Of a stretch of 5,773 nucleotides of DNA, positions 1-5,773 are shown piece by piece; position 1 is the first letter of the stretch; every line of letters starts with the position of its first letter. The stretch comes from Armatimonadota bacterium (GTDB taxonomy: Bacteria; Armatimonadota; Armatimonadia; Armatimonadales; Armatimonadaceae): assembly GCA_014381035.1 (NCBI GenBank), contig JACMIS010000490.1, positions 1 to 5,773 on the forward strand, written 5' to 3'. A program made the position numbers and the translations under genes. The notes beneath the pieces were generated by a model that worked only from the letters and a program-made list of their open reading frames with translations, was not told the origin of the DNA and did not search any database.

Positions 1-599
1 AGCGCAAAAGCGTCCTCACCAAACTGTCCCGTTTGACCGGGCTTTCCGAGACTTATCTGGACGACTGCGACCTGCGCCCGGAAATCTTCCGGTTTTGCAA
101 GGAACTGTTGCGCCGCGAAAAGAAGACCGTCGGGCGGCTCGACTCCCGCCTGACCGGGCGTGACACGATGAACGGTTCCGAAACGCCGGACTACGATCCG
201 TCGATGGCGGCGATCATGCCACCGTACACGTCGGCGTTCAACGATTACGTGCGCACGGGTCTTGGCTATAAAACCGACGACGTGTACCACATTCTCGGCA
301 CCGGGATCGGTGCGCCGTGGGACTGGCAGTCGCAGAATAAGTATGTCGAAACGGCGTCGGGGTTACGCGACGCGCTGGTCAAAAACCCGCACCTGAAGGT
401 TTTCGTCGCATCGGGATACTACGACCTCGCGACGCCGTATTTCGCCACCGAGTACACGCTATCGCACATGAGCCTGCCGAGCGATCTGCGTCCCAATGTC
501 ACGACGCGCTACTACGAAGCCGGTCACATGATGTACATCCATAGTCCCTCGCTCACGAAACTAAAGGAGGACGTGGCTGGCTTTTTAAATAGCCGTTGA
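1..599 (+). CDS. Serine carboxypeptidase, family S10 (3' partial; start lies upstream of the window)
   Basis: The reading frame is open from base 3 to a TGA at 597-599, giving about 198 visible C-terminal residues. The in-frame TTG at base 33 is not a convincing start, because clear protein continues upstream of it. Family S10 enzymes remove C-terminal amino acids from peptides with a Ser-Asp-His triad on an alpha/beta-hydrolase fold, and bacterial members are usually exported. Two triad elements are visible: the Asp in GYYDLATP (codon 423-425) and the His in EAGHMMY (codon 525-527), followed by a short C-terminal helix, which is how S10 proteins normally end. The preceding TPYFATEYTLSHM stretch and the PWDW motif also fit. 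The nucleophilic Ser and any signal peptide would lie outside the window. The protein ends normally and shows no damage. The next gene starts 65 bp downstream and looks unrelated. No convincing terminator was seen. Confidence 0.88.
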   Translation, partial: RKSVLTKLSRLTGLSETYLDDCDLRPEIFRFCKELLRREKKTVGRLDSRLTGRDTMNGSETPDYDPSMAAIMPPYTSAFNDYVRTGLGYKTDDVYHILGTGIGAPWDWQSQNKYVETASGLRDALVKNPHLKVFVASGYYDLATPYFATEYTLSHMSLPSDLRPNVTTRYYEAGHMMYIHSPSLTKLKEDVAGFLNSR

Positions 600-664
600 A
601 CATAGTTGATACCCGTCACTTCTGATGCTAAACCTGTTTTAGAAGAAAGTTGTAACGGACTCAT

Positions 665-1517
665 ATGACTCTAGCTTTATCCGGACAGACCTGTGACTGG
701 AACACCGCAATCGAAGAGTTCCTCCTTGACATGGAGGCGACTCGCGCCAAGAACACCCATATCTTTTACTCTACCCAACTCCGCTCCCTACGTGCTTGGG
801 CAGAGGGTGAAGGGATAGCCCTCACCGATTTCCGAAAAAGTCATCTGAATCGCTACCTGATATTCCGGACGAACGAAGGAAAGCAACCGACAACAGTCAC
901 TCACGGCGCGGGAACTGCCAAGTCCTTCTTCCGGTGGTGCGTTGCTAATGACCTGCTACAGCGAGACCCACTCGCCGAGTATCGCGTACGCAACGCACCG
1001 AGTCCCGCCCGTCCGAAGTGCATGCCGTATCGGGGAGATGCTCGCGCTGAAGATAGAAGACTACAAAGAGGACGAACGCCGTATCTTGATACGAGAATCG
1101 AAGGGAAGGCAACCGCGGACACTCCCAGGTTCTCCGGCTTGGGCCTCTGCTCTCTCCATCTGGCTTCGTATGCGGCGACGGATCATGTCTGGAAAACCCG
1201 ACGATGGCTTGCTCTTCGTCTCGGAACTCGGTGGTCCTATCGACACGCACAAATTCATCCATACGCTTCACAGTATCACCAAATATGCGGGTCTTTCGGA
1301 AGGTATCACTCTTCACTCGCTTCGCCGCTACAGCATCAACAAGCTGGCGAAAAATAATCTTCTGGCGGCGCAGACCATAGCCGGACACAAAGACGCAAAA
1401 ACAACCCTTCTTTACACCCGCTTGGACCCGGACTTCCTTCGTGACGTGCACAGCGAGGTAGGAGTGCTTGATAAGGTAATCGAAAGCAAGCGGGAGAAGC
1501 GTCGTCGGCTCGTCTAA
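665..1517 (+). pseudogene. Tyrosine recombinase/integrase, disrupted by an internal deletion with frameshift
   Basis: The ATG at 665 opens a frame encoding an N-terminal SAM-like core-binding domain. It runs through WAEGEG, TAKSFFRWCV and DPLAEYRVRN to about residue 118 (base 1018), then turns into non-homologous sequence and stops at 1357. The catalytic domain continues in another frame from about base 1020 to the TAA at 1515-1517. It carries the full active site: Arg in CRIGEM (1026-1028), Lys in ESKGR (1101-1103), His and Arg in HSLRR (1314-1316 and 1323-1325), His in AGHKD (1386-1388) and Tyr in LLYTR (1413-1415). Intact relatives such as XerD have roughly 30-40 more residues between the two domains, including the first catalytic helices. 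The lesion is therefore best read as a deletion of about 100 bp, not a multiple of three, rather than a simple indel. No single start yields a functional enzyme. Base composition is less GC-rich than the flanking genes, which suggests acquired DNA. Its element and att sites are not identifiable here. Confidence 0.85.
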
Positions 1518-1531
1518 GTCTTAGAAAGATA

Positions 1532-1552
1532 TTAAAGCGTGTCTGGCAAATG
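1532..1552 (+). repeat. Left inverted repeat of the IS5-family element, including TTAA flank
   Basis: These 21 bases are the reverse complement of 2543-2563 with one mismatch (T at 1544 against C in the right-end equivalent). The outer four bases, TTAA, are most likely duplicated target rather than element. The match stops at base 1553 on the inner side. One further outward base (A at 1531 with T at 2564) also pairs, probably by chance. Confidence 0.9.
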
Positions 1553-2559
1553 TGTGAGTGTTTGGGGTAATTTGTTCGCGGAGGTATCGCTTTCATGGCA
1601 CGCGGCGATTTATCGGATGCCCAGTGGGGACGCCTGTCACCGCTTCTTCCCCCGGTGGATGACCCGACCAGGCGGGGGAACCGTTATAAGGACCATCGCA
1701 TCGTCATCAATGGGATCCTTTGGGTGCTTCGCACCGGCGTACCGTGGCGGGACTTGCCGGAACGGTACGGCGGCCCGTGTCAGACTTGCTACGACCGGTT
1801 CCGCAGCTGGCAGAAGTCTGGCAGATGGCGGGAGCTCCTCCATGCCTCGCAGCAGGAGTATAATAACGGGCGTTTGCCTGGTAGGGAGGCAGACTGTGAA
1901 GCCTGCGCGGTTGACAGCACGACCGTCAAAGCCCACCCCACGCGGCGGGGATGGGTGTCATCGTTCGGGAGCGGGGCGGAAACTCTGTTTCCGTCCGTGG
2001 CGGTAAAAAAAGTACCCGAGGCGAATTCGGCGGGCGCGGACGCCCCTGCCCGCAGTAGCCAATGCCTCGGCTGTAGCCGGGGCGGGGTGACGACCAAGAT
2101 CCATCTGAGCGCGGAAGGCAAAGCCCCCCGCTCTCCCTGGTGTTGACGGAAGGGCAGCAGGCGGACAGCCCACAGCTGGCTACCGTCCTCGACGCGATCC
2201 GGTGTCAAGCGTGCCGGTCGTGGTCGCCCCCGGAAGCGTCCCGGTAAAGTGCGGCTGGACCGTGGGTACACGAGCAAGCCGTGTCGCGATCTGCTACGGC
2301 GTCGCCGGGTCAGGCACCTGATCCCCGAGAAAAGCAACGAGCAAGCCGCCCGCAAGGAGCGCGGTCCGCGGGGCGGCCGCCCGGTGGCGTTCTCGGTCGC
2401 CGATTACGGCAATCGTAACGTGGTGGAGCGTTGCATCCTGCACCTGAAACAGTTCCGGCGTGTGGCTACCCGCTACGAGAAGTTAGCCGATTGCTTCCTC
2501 GCCACGGTCACTTTGGCGAGCATAATCCTCTGGCTCAGATGGCATTTGCCGGACACGCT
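1536..2559 (+). mobile_element. IS5-family insertion sequence (IS427-like), about 1.02 kb, flanked by TTAA
   Basis: Matching inverted ends bracket one transposase gene. The left end begins AGCGTGTC and the right end finishes GACACGCT. The outer 17 bp match with one mismatch. TTAA sits directly outside both ends (1532-1535 and 2560-2563) and fits the YTAR-type or TA-centred target duplication known for IS5-family elements. Because TTAA is its own reverse complement, a 2-bp TA duplication with two more bases of element at each end is equally compatible. The element fills the short gap between the broken integrase (stop at 1517) and the 3' end of araC. The transposase has two frameshifts, so the copy is probably non-autonomous, although its ends could still be moved by a related transposase elsewhere in the genome. 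Confidence 0.88.
1580..1584 (+). promoter_or_regulatory. Ribosome binding site of the IS transposase
   Basis: A perfect GGAGG core lies 10 bases before the ATG at 1595. It fixes the transposase start at MARGDLSDAQW, which is also the usual N-terminus of this family. Confidence 0.7.
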
Positions 2560-2563
2560 TTAA
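1595..2563 (+). pseudogene. IS5-family DDE transposase with two compensating frameshifts
   Basis: From the ATG at 1595 the protein begins with the DUF4096-type N-terminal region (LSDAQWGRLSPLLPP, INGILWVLRTGVPWRDLPERYG, DRFRSWQ). The catalytic core follows, with the first Asp in AVDSTTVKAH (codon 1913-1915) and then RGGVTTKIHL. At a run of six Cs (2124-2129) the frame fails and stops at 2144-2146. Reading as if there were seven Cs restores PLSLVLTEGQQADSPQL up to about 2200. One surplus base near 2201-2204 then returns to the first frame, giving KRAGRGRPRKRPGKV and RLDRGYTS with the second Asp (2258-2260). RNVVER follows with the catalytic Glu (2426-2428), and the protein ends at TAA 2561-2563. 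All three DDE residues survive, so only the frame is broken. IS427-like members are known for split frames, so slippage at the C run is conceivable, but the second shift makes decay or sequencing error more likely. The linker between the first Asp motif and RGGVTTKIH seems longer than usual. Confidence 0.85.
2543..2563 (-). repeat. Right inverted repeat of the IS5-family element, including TTAA flank
   Basis: This is the partner of 1532-1552. It overlaps the last codons of the transposase and, in its outer TTAA, the stop codons of both the transposase (TAA at 2561-2563, plus strand) and the convergent AraC gene (TAA read from 2562 to 2560, minus strand). Confidence 0.9.
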
Positions 2564-3426
2564 TTACTTGGGTACACAGTCATGTTTTTCCGGTAGGTAG
2601 ACGGGGAAACGCCCATGATCCGGCGGAACGCCGTGCTGAAGGCGAAGGGGTCTGTATAGCCCACGCGCTGGGAGATCCACTGTACAGAATGGGAATGGTT
2701 ACTGACGAGGAGCGAGGCGGCGTGGCGCATCCGCAAAAATGTCACGTATTCTTTGGGCGAGTAGCCCGTCTCCGACAGGCAGATCCGCCGCAATGTCTCC
2801 TCTGAATACACGGACTCCTGCACGAGCTTGTTTATCGTCCAGGGATAAGAAAAGTCGCCGATAACCTTCTCCCATAGGGGACGGAGCAGGTTCGTAGTTT
2901 GCAGACCGGGGTGGCCGATGTATTTGCCGTAATGGACGATCAGGTCGACCCAGTGGGCGACATAGTGCGGGTTCCCATGCGCGAAGTTTTCGTCGAACAG
3001 TCCCTGTATCGCCCGGTAGAGTTGCGCCGCCGACGCCGTTATCAGCACCGGTTCCTCTACCTGGACGATGGAATCATCCGTAGCGACGATCCAGCAACAG
3101 TGCCAGTAATCTTCCGGTGTTTTGGCGTTCAGACGGTATGCGGTCACCTGACTTTTGGGCGCGAGGAAAACCATGCCCGGTTTGCATACCTTCCACTCGC
3201 CACCGACCAGCACCTCGCCTACCCCGTTCAGACAGGCGAACAATAAATACTGATCCGGTCGGGGGCGGTATACGGAGAACCCTTCGCGTGCTTCGACCCA
3301 ACCGACAGCCACGATGTTACGTGCAGCGAGAATGCTTTCCTCGGTGAAGGGTACAAGCCACTCCTGAGATCTTTCCCCGAAAGTTTTGGTTTCAAAAAGG
3401 GACTTGGGGGTTTTAACTATTCTCAT
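2560..3426 (-). CDS. AraC-family transcriptional regulator
   Basis: This 288-residue cytoplasmic DNA-binding protein has the normal length and order for the family. Residues about 40-110 resemble the cupin-like AraC ligand-binding domain (DQYLLFACLNGVGEVLVGGEWKV by position, then a KPGMVFLAP turn). Residues about 190-285 form the double helix-turn-helix, with the first at about 196-217 (TINKLVQESVYSEETLRRI, then SETGYSPKEYV) and the second at about 246-270 (VQWISQRVGYTDPFAFSTAFRR). It ends in the family signature MGVSPSTYRK. The second HTH is closer to consensus than the first, where VYSEETLRRIC replaces the usual G-S-x-L-R-F pattern. The ATG at 3426 has only a weak AAAGA upstream, but no better start is visible. 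The gene is divergent from the membrane protein at 3508 across 81 bp, a common layout when an AraC activator controls its neighbour, probably in response to a sugar or similar ligand (inference). Its stop codon lies in the TTAA at the edge of the insertion sequence. Confidence 0.92.
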   Translation of the reverse strand: MRIVKTPKSLFETKTFGERSQEWLVPFTEESILAARNIVAVGWVEAREGFSVYRPRPDQYLLFACLNGVGEVLVGGEWKVCKPGMVFLAPKSQVTAYRLNAKTPEDYWHCCWIVATDDSIVQVEEPVLITASAAQLYRAIQGLFDENFAHGNPHYVAHWVDLIVHYGKYIGHPGLQTTNLLRPLWEKVIGDFSYPWTINKLVQESVYSEETLRRICLSETGYSPKEYVTFLRMRHAASLLVSNHSHSVQWISQRVGYTDPFAFSTAFRRIMGVSPSTYRKNMTVYPSN

Positions 3427-3507
3427 TCTTTATTTCTATCGTAAAATCAGTATATATGTCTGGTTTCGACAAAGGTTCGCCAGGAAATACTGAGGTTTGA
3501 TTCGGTT
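3427..3507. promoter_or_regulatory. Divergent promoter region between araC and the membrane protein gene
   Basis: This 81-bp AT-rich spacer must hold the promoters of both divergent genes. TATATA at 3451-3456 could serve as a -10 element in either direction, but neither direction has a good -35, as is common for activator-dependent promoters. An inverted repeat, TCAGTAT (3447-3453) and ATACTGA (3487-3493), brackets the middle. A loose direct repeat of GGTTT occurs at 3462 and 3494, 32 bases apart, about three helical turns. Either could bind the AraC dimer. TGAGG at 3491-3495 is the probable ribosome binding site of the gene at 3508, with a rather long 12-base spacing. The site assignments are inference. 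Confidence 0.5.
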
Positions 3508-5511
3508 ATGCCCCAAAAACATTTGACGGAGCCGTCAGACCGGAATCTTCCCGGTTCACCCCCGTTGGAATCTTCGATCACATTCCGTTCGGTCCTACTA
3601 GGATTGGTGCTGACCGTACTCAATGTTTTCTGGGTCACACAGGTAGAAGTCCGCTATTACATGCTGGACGGATCGTCGCTCCCGCTCTTCATCACGCCGA
3701 TTTTTCTCCTGCTCGTCTTGGTCGCCGGGAACGCTCTGGTGTCGCTCGTCGCGCCGCTGCGCCGTTTCACGCTCCGGCAGGAGGAGATGTTGGTCGCCTA
3801 TCTGATGGCGGTCATTTCCAACACATTCGCCGGGCACGACATGCTCCAGAACCTTTTCGGGCAGATCACGCACGCGCACTACTTCGCCCCGCAAAACAAA
3901 TGGCAGGAGATATTTATCGAGCGGTTGCCGAAGTTCCTGTTTGTCTCCGACCCGGACGCGCTGAAATACTGGTATCGCGGCAACACGCCTCCTGGCGTCG
4001 CGAACGGTCATCTGGTGCATTGGGCGGTGCCTCTCACTCTGTGGGGCGGTTTCTTCTGCCTACTCTGCCTGCTGTTCGTGTGCATCACGGTGATCATTCG
4101 CAAGGCGTGGACCGAGAATGAAAAGTTAGCGTTCCCGATCATCCAACTTCCGCTCGCCATGACGGACCCGGAAGGGACGCTCTGGAAAGCGCGGCTGCTC
4201 TGGGTAGGTTTCGCCGTCGCCCTCCTGACCGGACTCGTCAACGGTGTCCACGAACTGTATCCGCAGGTTCCCAACAACCCCTGGATAAAGCTTTTCGATG
4301 TCGGGCAGTACTTCACCGAGCAACCGTGGGCGGCGATCCGCACTTACGGGATGCAGACCAGCCTGTACCCGTTCGCCATCGGACTTGCCTATTTTATCCC
4401 GCTCGACCTCGCTTTTTCTTGCTGGTTCTCGTACCTTCTGGCACGCGGCTACTTCGTTCTCGGGCGGGCTACCGGTCTGGACGGTCCTTCAGCGGGGCAG
4501 GGCTGGCCCTTCCTGAAGGAGATTTCCGCCGGGGCATGGATTGGAGTTGCTTTCGCCATCGTGTGGGCGAACCGCCGGTATCTGAGCGACGCGTTCGACC
4601 GGGCATTCCGGTTGAAAAACGATTCCGCATTCGATTCGACCGAACACGATCGTGTCGAGAACCGGCGGTATCGCTGGGCGTTTATCGGGCTGATCGCTGG
4701 GATCGTTGCGCTACTTGCCTGGTCCTACTTTCTCGGCATTCATCCCGTCGCCGCGCTCGGATTTTTCGGTATCTTCTTCGCCCTGTCGATAGCGATCACC
4801 CGCGTCCGCGCGGAGTTCGGTACGCCGCACGAGATCGTTTTCGTCAAGCCCGGTGACATCCTGGTGACACTCTTTGGTACCCGCGCCATCGGCGACAGTT
4901 CGCTGATCGGGATGCAGAGCATGTACTGGTTCAACCGGGGATACCGGTGCCACCCGATGCCGAACTTACTGGAAGGCTTCAAGATGGCGGAGGGGCGGCG
5001 GATGCCCTTCGCCCCTCTGCTGGGGATTTTTGCGCTCGCGTCGGTCGCGTCGCTCCTGACTACCTTCGCGACGAACTATTACACGACCTACGAGGCGGGC
5101 GCGACAGCGAAGGCGACGGGATACAAGTGGTGGGTGGGACAGGAAGCGTACAGTCAGCTTGCCGTCTGGCTCCAATCCGGTCAACAAGCGGGGCAACAAA
5201 GCCTCGGGTTCTTTCTCGGCGGGCTGGTGGTCGTCGGCGGACTTGCCTACCTGCGCCAAACCTTCCTCTGGTGGCCTCTGCACCCGACCGGTTACGCGCT
5301 CGGCATCTCCTACGCGATGAACTACTTCTGGTTCTGTGTGTTCGTGGCATGGCTGGCAAAACTCTGCATCACCCGCTACGGTGGCATGGAGGCGCACAAG
5401 CGAGCGGTGCCCTTTTTCCTGGGTCTCGTCTTGGGGGACTATACGATAGGTGCATTGTGGTCGCTCCTCGGGTTGTGGCTCGGAACGCCGACCTATAAAA
5501 TATACATTTGA
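3508..5511 (+). CDS. Polytopic membrane protein of the DUF6785/DUF6784 type, function unknown
   Basis: The protein has 667 residues and about 12-13 predicted membrane segments judged by eye: roughly 26-47, 59-81, 94-108, 172-198, 228-246, 286-318, 341-354, 391-408, 412-431, 500-519, 565-581, 595-617 and 632-658. The first 22 residues are polar and probably cytoplasmic, with no signal peptide. Recognisable family blocks are LRQEEMLVAYLMAVIS near 89-104, WTENEKLAFPIIQLPLAM near 201-218, TRVRAEFGTPHE near 431-442 and, at the C-terminus, RYGGMEAHKRAVPFFLGL followed by GDY near 623-645. This matches the full two-part family architecture, so the gene appears intact. The fold and conserved charged or amide residues within hydrophobic stretches suggest a transporter, perhaps for oligosaccharides or peptides, but no activity is established to my knowledge. 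It is divergent from the AraC gene, its likely regulator. No GC-rich terminator follows. The lacI promoter starts 20 bp after the stop, so read-through is possible. Confidence 0.85.
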   Translation: MPQKHLTEPSDRNLPGSPPLESSITFRSVLLGLVLTVLNVFWVTQVEVRYYMLDGSSLPLFITPIFLLLVLVAGNALVSLVAPLRRFTLRQEEMLVAYLMAVISNTFAGHDMLQNLFGQITHAHYFAPQNKWQEIFIERLPKFLFVSDPDALKYWYRGNTPPGVANGHLVHWAVPLTLWGGFFCLLCLLFVCITVIIRKAWTENEKLAFPIIQLPLAMTDPEGTLWKARLLWVGFAVALLTGLVNGVHELYPQVPNNPWIKLFDVGQYFTEQPWAAIRTYGMQTSLYPFAIGLAYFIPLDLAFSCWFSYLLARGYFVLGRATGLDGPSAGQGWPFLKEISAGAWIGVAFAIVWANRRYLSDAFDRAFRLKNDSAFDSTEHDRVENRRYRWAFIGLIAGIVALLAWSYFLGIHPVAALGFFGIFFALSIAITRVRAEFGTPHEIVFVKPGDILVTLFGTRAIGDSSLIGMQSMYWFNRGYRCHPMPNLLEGFKMAEGRRMPFAPLLGIFALASVASLLTTFATNYYTTYEAGATAKATGYKWWVGQEAYSQLAVWLQSGQQAGQQSLGFFLGGLVVVGGLAYLRQTFLWWPLHPTGYALGISYAMNYFWFCVFVAWLAKLCITRYGGMEAHKRAVPFFLGLVLGDYTIGALWSLLGLWLGTPTYKIYI

Positions 5512-5522
5512 AAATATATTTT
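5511..5522 (+). promoter_or_regulatory. AT-only palindrome, possible UP element of the lacI promoter
   Basis: AAAATATATTTT is a perfect 12-base palindrome that starts at the last base of the upstream stop codon. It lies about 44-55 bases before the predicted lacI transcription start, where UP elements contact the RNA polymerase alpha subunits. It has no GC stem, so it is unlikely to be an intrinsic terminator. The functional assignment is inference. Confidence 0.35.
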
Positions 5523-5530
5523 TAGGCGAC

Positions 5531-5559
5531 TTGACGCATGAACCAACGTTGGTTATAAT
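5531..5559 (+). promoter_or_regulatory. Near-consensus sigma-70-type promoter for the LacI-family gene
   Basis: TTGACG (5531-5536, one mismatch to TTGACA) and a perfect TATAAT (5554-5559) are separated by exactly 17 bp. The predicted transcription start is about 5566. That leaves a leader of only about 12 bases before the ATG at 5578, or about 72 before the GTG at 5638. A strong promoter overlapped by two palindromic operators is the expected design for repression. Confidence 0.8.
5541..5554. promoter_or_regulatory. Operator 1, LacI-type palindrome inside the -35/-10 spacer
   Basis: AACCAACGTTGGTT is a perfect 14-bp palindrome centred on CG. Operators of LacI-family proteins such as PurR share this AACGTT core. 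It fills most of the 17-bp promoter spacer and touches the first base of the -10 box, so a bound repressor would exclude RNA polymerase. The cognate protein is most simply the LacI-family product encoded just downstream (inference). Confidence 0.78.
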
Positions 5560-5561
5560 GA

Positions 5562-5575
5562 AATCAACGTTGGTT
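5562..5575. promoter_or_regulatory. Operator 2, LacI-type palindrome over the transcription start
   Basis: AATCAACGTTGGTT repeats operator 1 with one base changed (T for C at 5564), leaving an imperfect palindrome. Its centre is 21 bp from that of operator 1, two helical turns, so two dimers would sit on the same face of the DNA. It covers the predicted start site and ends 2 bases before the ATG at 5578. Confidence 0.75.
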
Positions 5576-5577
5576 CA

Positions 5578-5773
5578 ATGATGATACTCCCCACGATCAA
5601 ACGCCTAACTGCAGCGAATACCCTTTACAATGAGGGTGTGACCGAAAAACCTTTCAAAACTTCCGTTACCCTGCGCGATGTCGCGGCACGGGCGGGCGTC
5701 AATGCGACAACGGTTTCCGTCGTCCTCAACGGTAATCGCTCCGGTACGCGTGTGTCCGCGACGACCCGCGAGC
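5578..5773 (+). CDS. LacI-family transcriptional regulator (5' part; continues past the window)
   Basis: The frame is open to the window end. TLRDVAARAGVNATTVSVVLNG followed by RVSATTRE (segments given by motif) is the N-terminal helix-turn-helix of the LacI/GalR family. The hinge and the periplasmic-binding-protein-like ligand domain lie beyond the window. The start is ambiguous. Tandem ATGs at 5578 and 5581 would add about 29-30 residues ahead of the HTH and fit a nearly leaderless transcript from the promoter at 5531. The GTG at 5638 gives the usual short lead of about 10 residues (MTEKPFKTSV), but its GAGGG is only 1-2 bases away, too close for good initiation. The recognition helix ATTVSVVLN resembles PurR- and CcpA-type helices, which read CG-centred palindromes and so fit the two operators just upstream. 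The gene is probably autorepressed. Its effector and other targets cannot be told from this window. Confidence 0.85.
   Translation, partial: MMILPTIKRLTAANTLYNEGVTEKPFKTSVTLRDVAARAGVNATTVSVVLNGNRSGTRVSATTRE

Noticed and set aside
33..35. TTG as the start codon of a 188-residue protein
   Set aside because: The frame is open to the left edge and residues before the TTG are coding-like. An S10 peptidase is far longer, so the gene is simply cut by the window.
619..645. Hairpin CTTCTGA / TTAGAAG after the peptidase gene as a terminator
   Set aside because: The stem is short and AT-rich with a G-U wobble, the loop is 13 bases, and no T-run follows on either strand.
945..1451. Long minus-strand open frame opposite the integrase
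   Set aside because: It lies antisense to a recognisable catalytic domain, has no family features, and no ribosome site was noticed. It is a shadow frame.
1789..2355. 188-residue minus-strand open frame opposite the transposase
   Set aside because: It is antisense to a clear transposase, Arg/Ser-rich and low in motif content, as expected for a GC-rich shadow frame.
4966..5498. Several open frames on both strands over the 3' part of the membrane protein gene
   Set aside because: They overlap a well-supported membrane protein and are rich in Arg, Gly and Pro, typical of out-of-frame GC-rich sequence.
5511..5522. AAAATATATTTT as an intrinsic terminator of the membrane protein gene
   Set aside because: It is a pure AT palindrome with no stable stem or loop. 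An UP-element role for the following promoter is more plausible.
5538..5558. Tiny upstream reading frame MNQRWL within the operator region
   Set aside because: It lies upstream of the predicted transcription start and is only six codons long, so it is not expected to be translated.

Overview
The window looks like a bacterial chromosome segment of moderately high GC. The best-fitting source is Armatimonadota, or a similar group rich in carbohydrate regulators. That guess rests on a large DUF6785/DUF6784-type membrane protein paired with AraC and LacI regulators and a family S10 serine carboxypeptidase. It is an inference from protein style, not a search result.

Layout from left to right: (1) Bases 1-599 hold the 3' end of an S10 serine carboxypeptidase whose start lies outside the window. 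(2) Bases 665-1517 hold a tyrosine recombinase broken near base 1018: the DNA-binding domain is in one frame, the catalytic domain with all of its active-site residues is in another, and the link between them has been lost. (3) Bases 1536-2559 are an IS5-family insertion sequence with 17-bp inverted repeats flanked by TTAA. Its transposase keeps its DDE residues but carries two compensating single-base frameshifts. (4) An AraC-family regulator lies on the minus strand at 2560-3426. Its stop codon falls inside the TTAA at the right edge of the insertion sequence. (5) A divergent 667-residue polytopic membrane protein of the DUF6785/DUF6784 type lies at 3508-5511. (6) A LacI-family regulator begins near the right edge and is cut by the window end. 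Its promoter is near-consensus and carries two palindromic operators exactly 21 bp apart.

Functionally, the left half is genomic debris: a dead integrase and a probably dead insertion sequence lodged in the short gap between the integrase and araC. The right half looks like a working regulatory and uptake neighbourhood. The AraC protein probably controls the divergent membrane protein from the 81-bp region between them. The LacI protein probably represses its own gene, and perhaps genes beyond the window. The substrate is unknown. No RNA genes or CRISPR arrays were seen, and no stretch longer than 300 bases lacks a gene or element.
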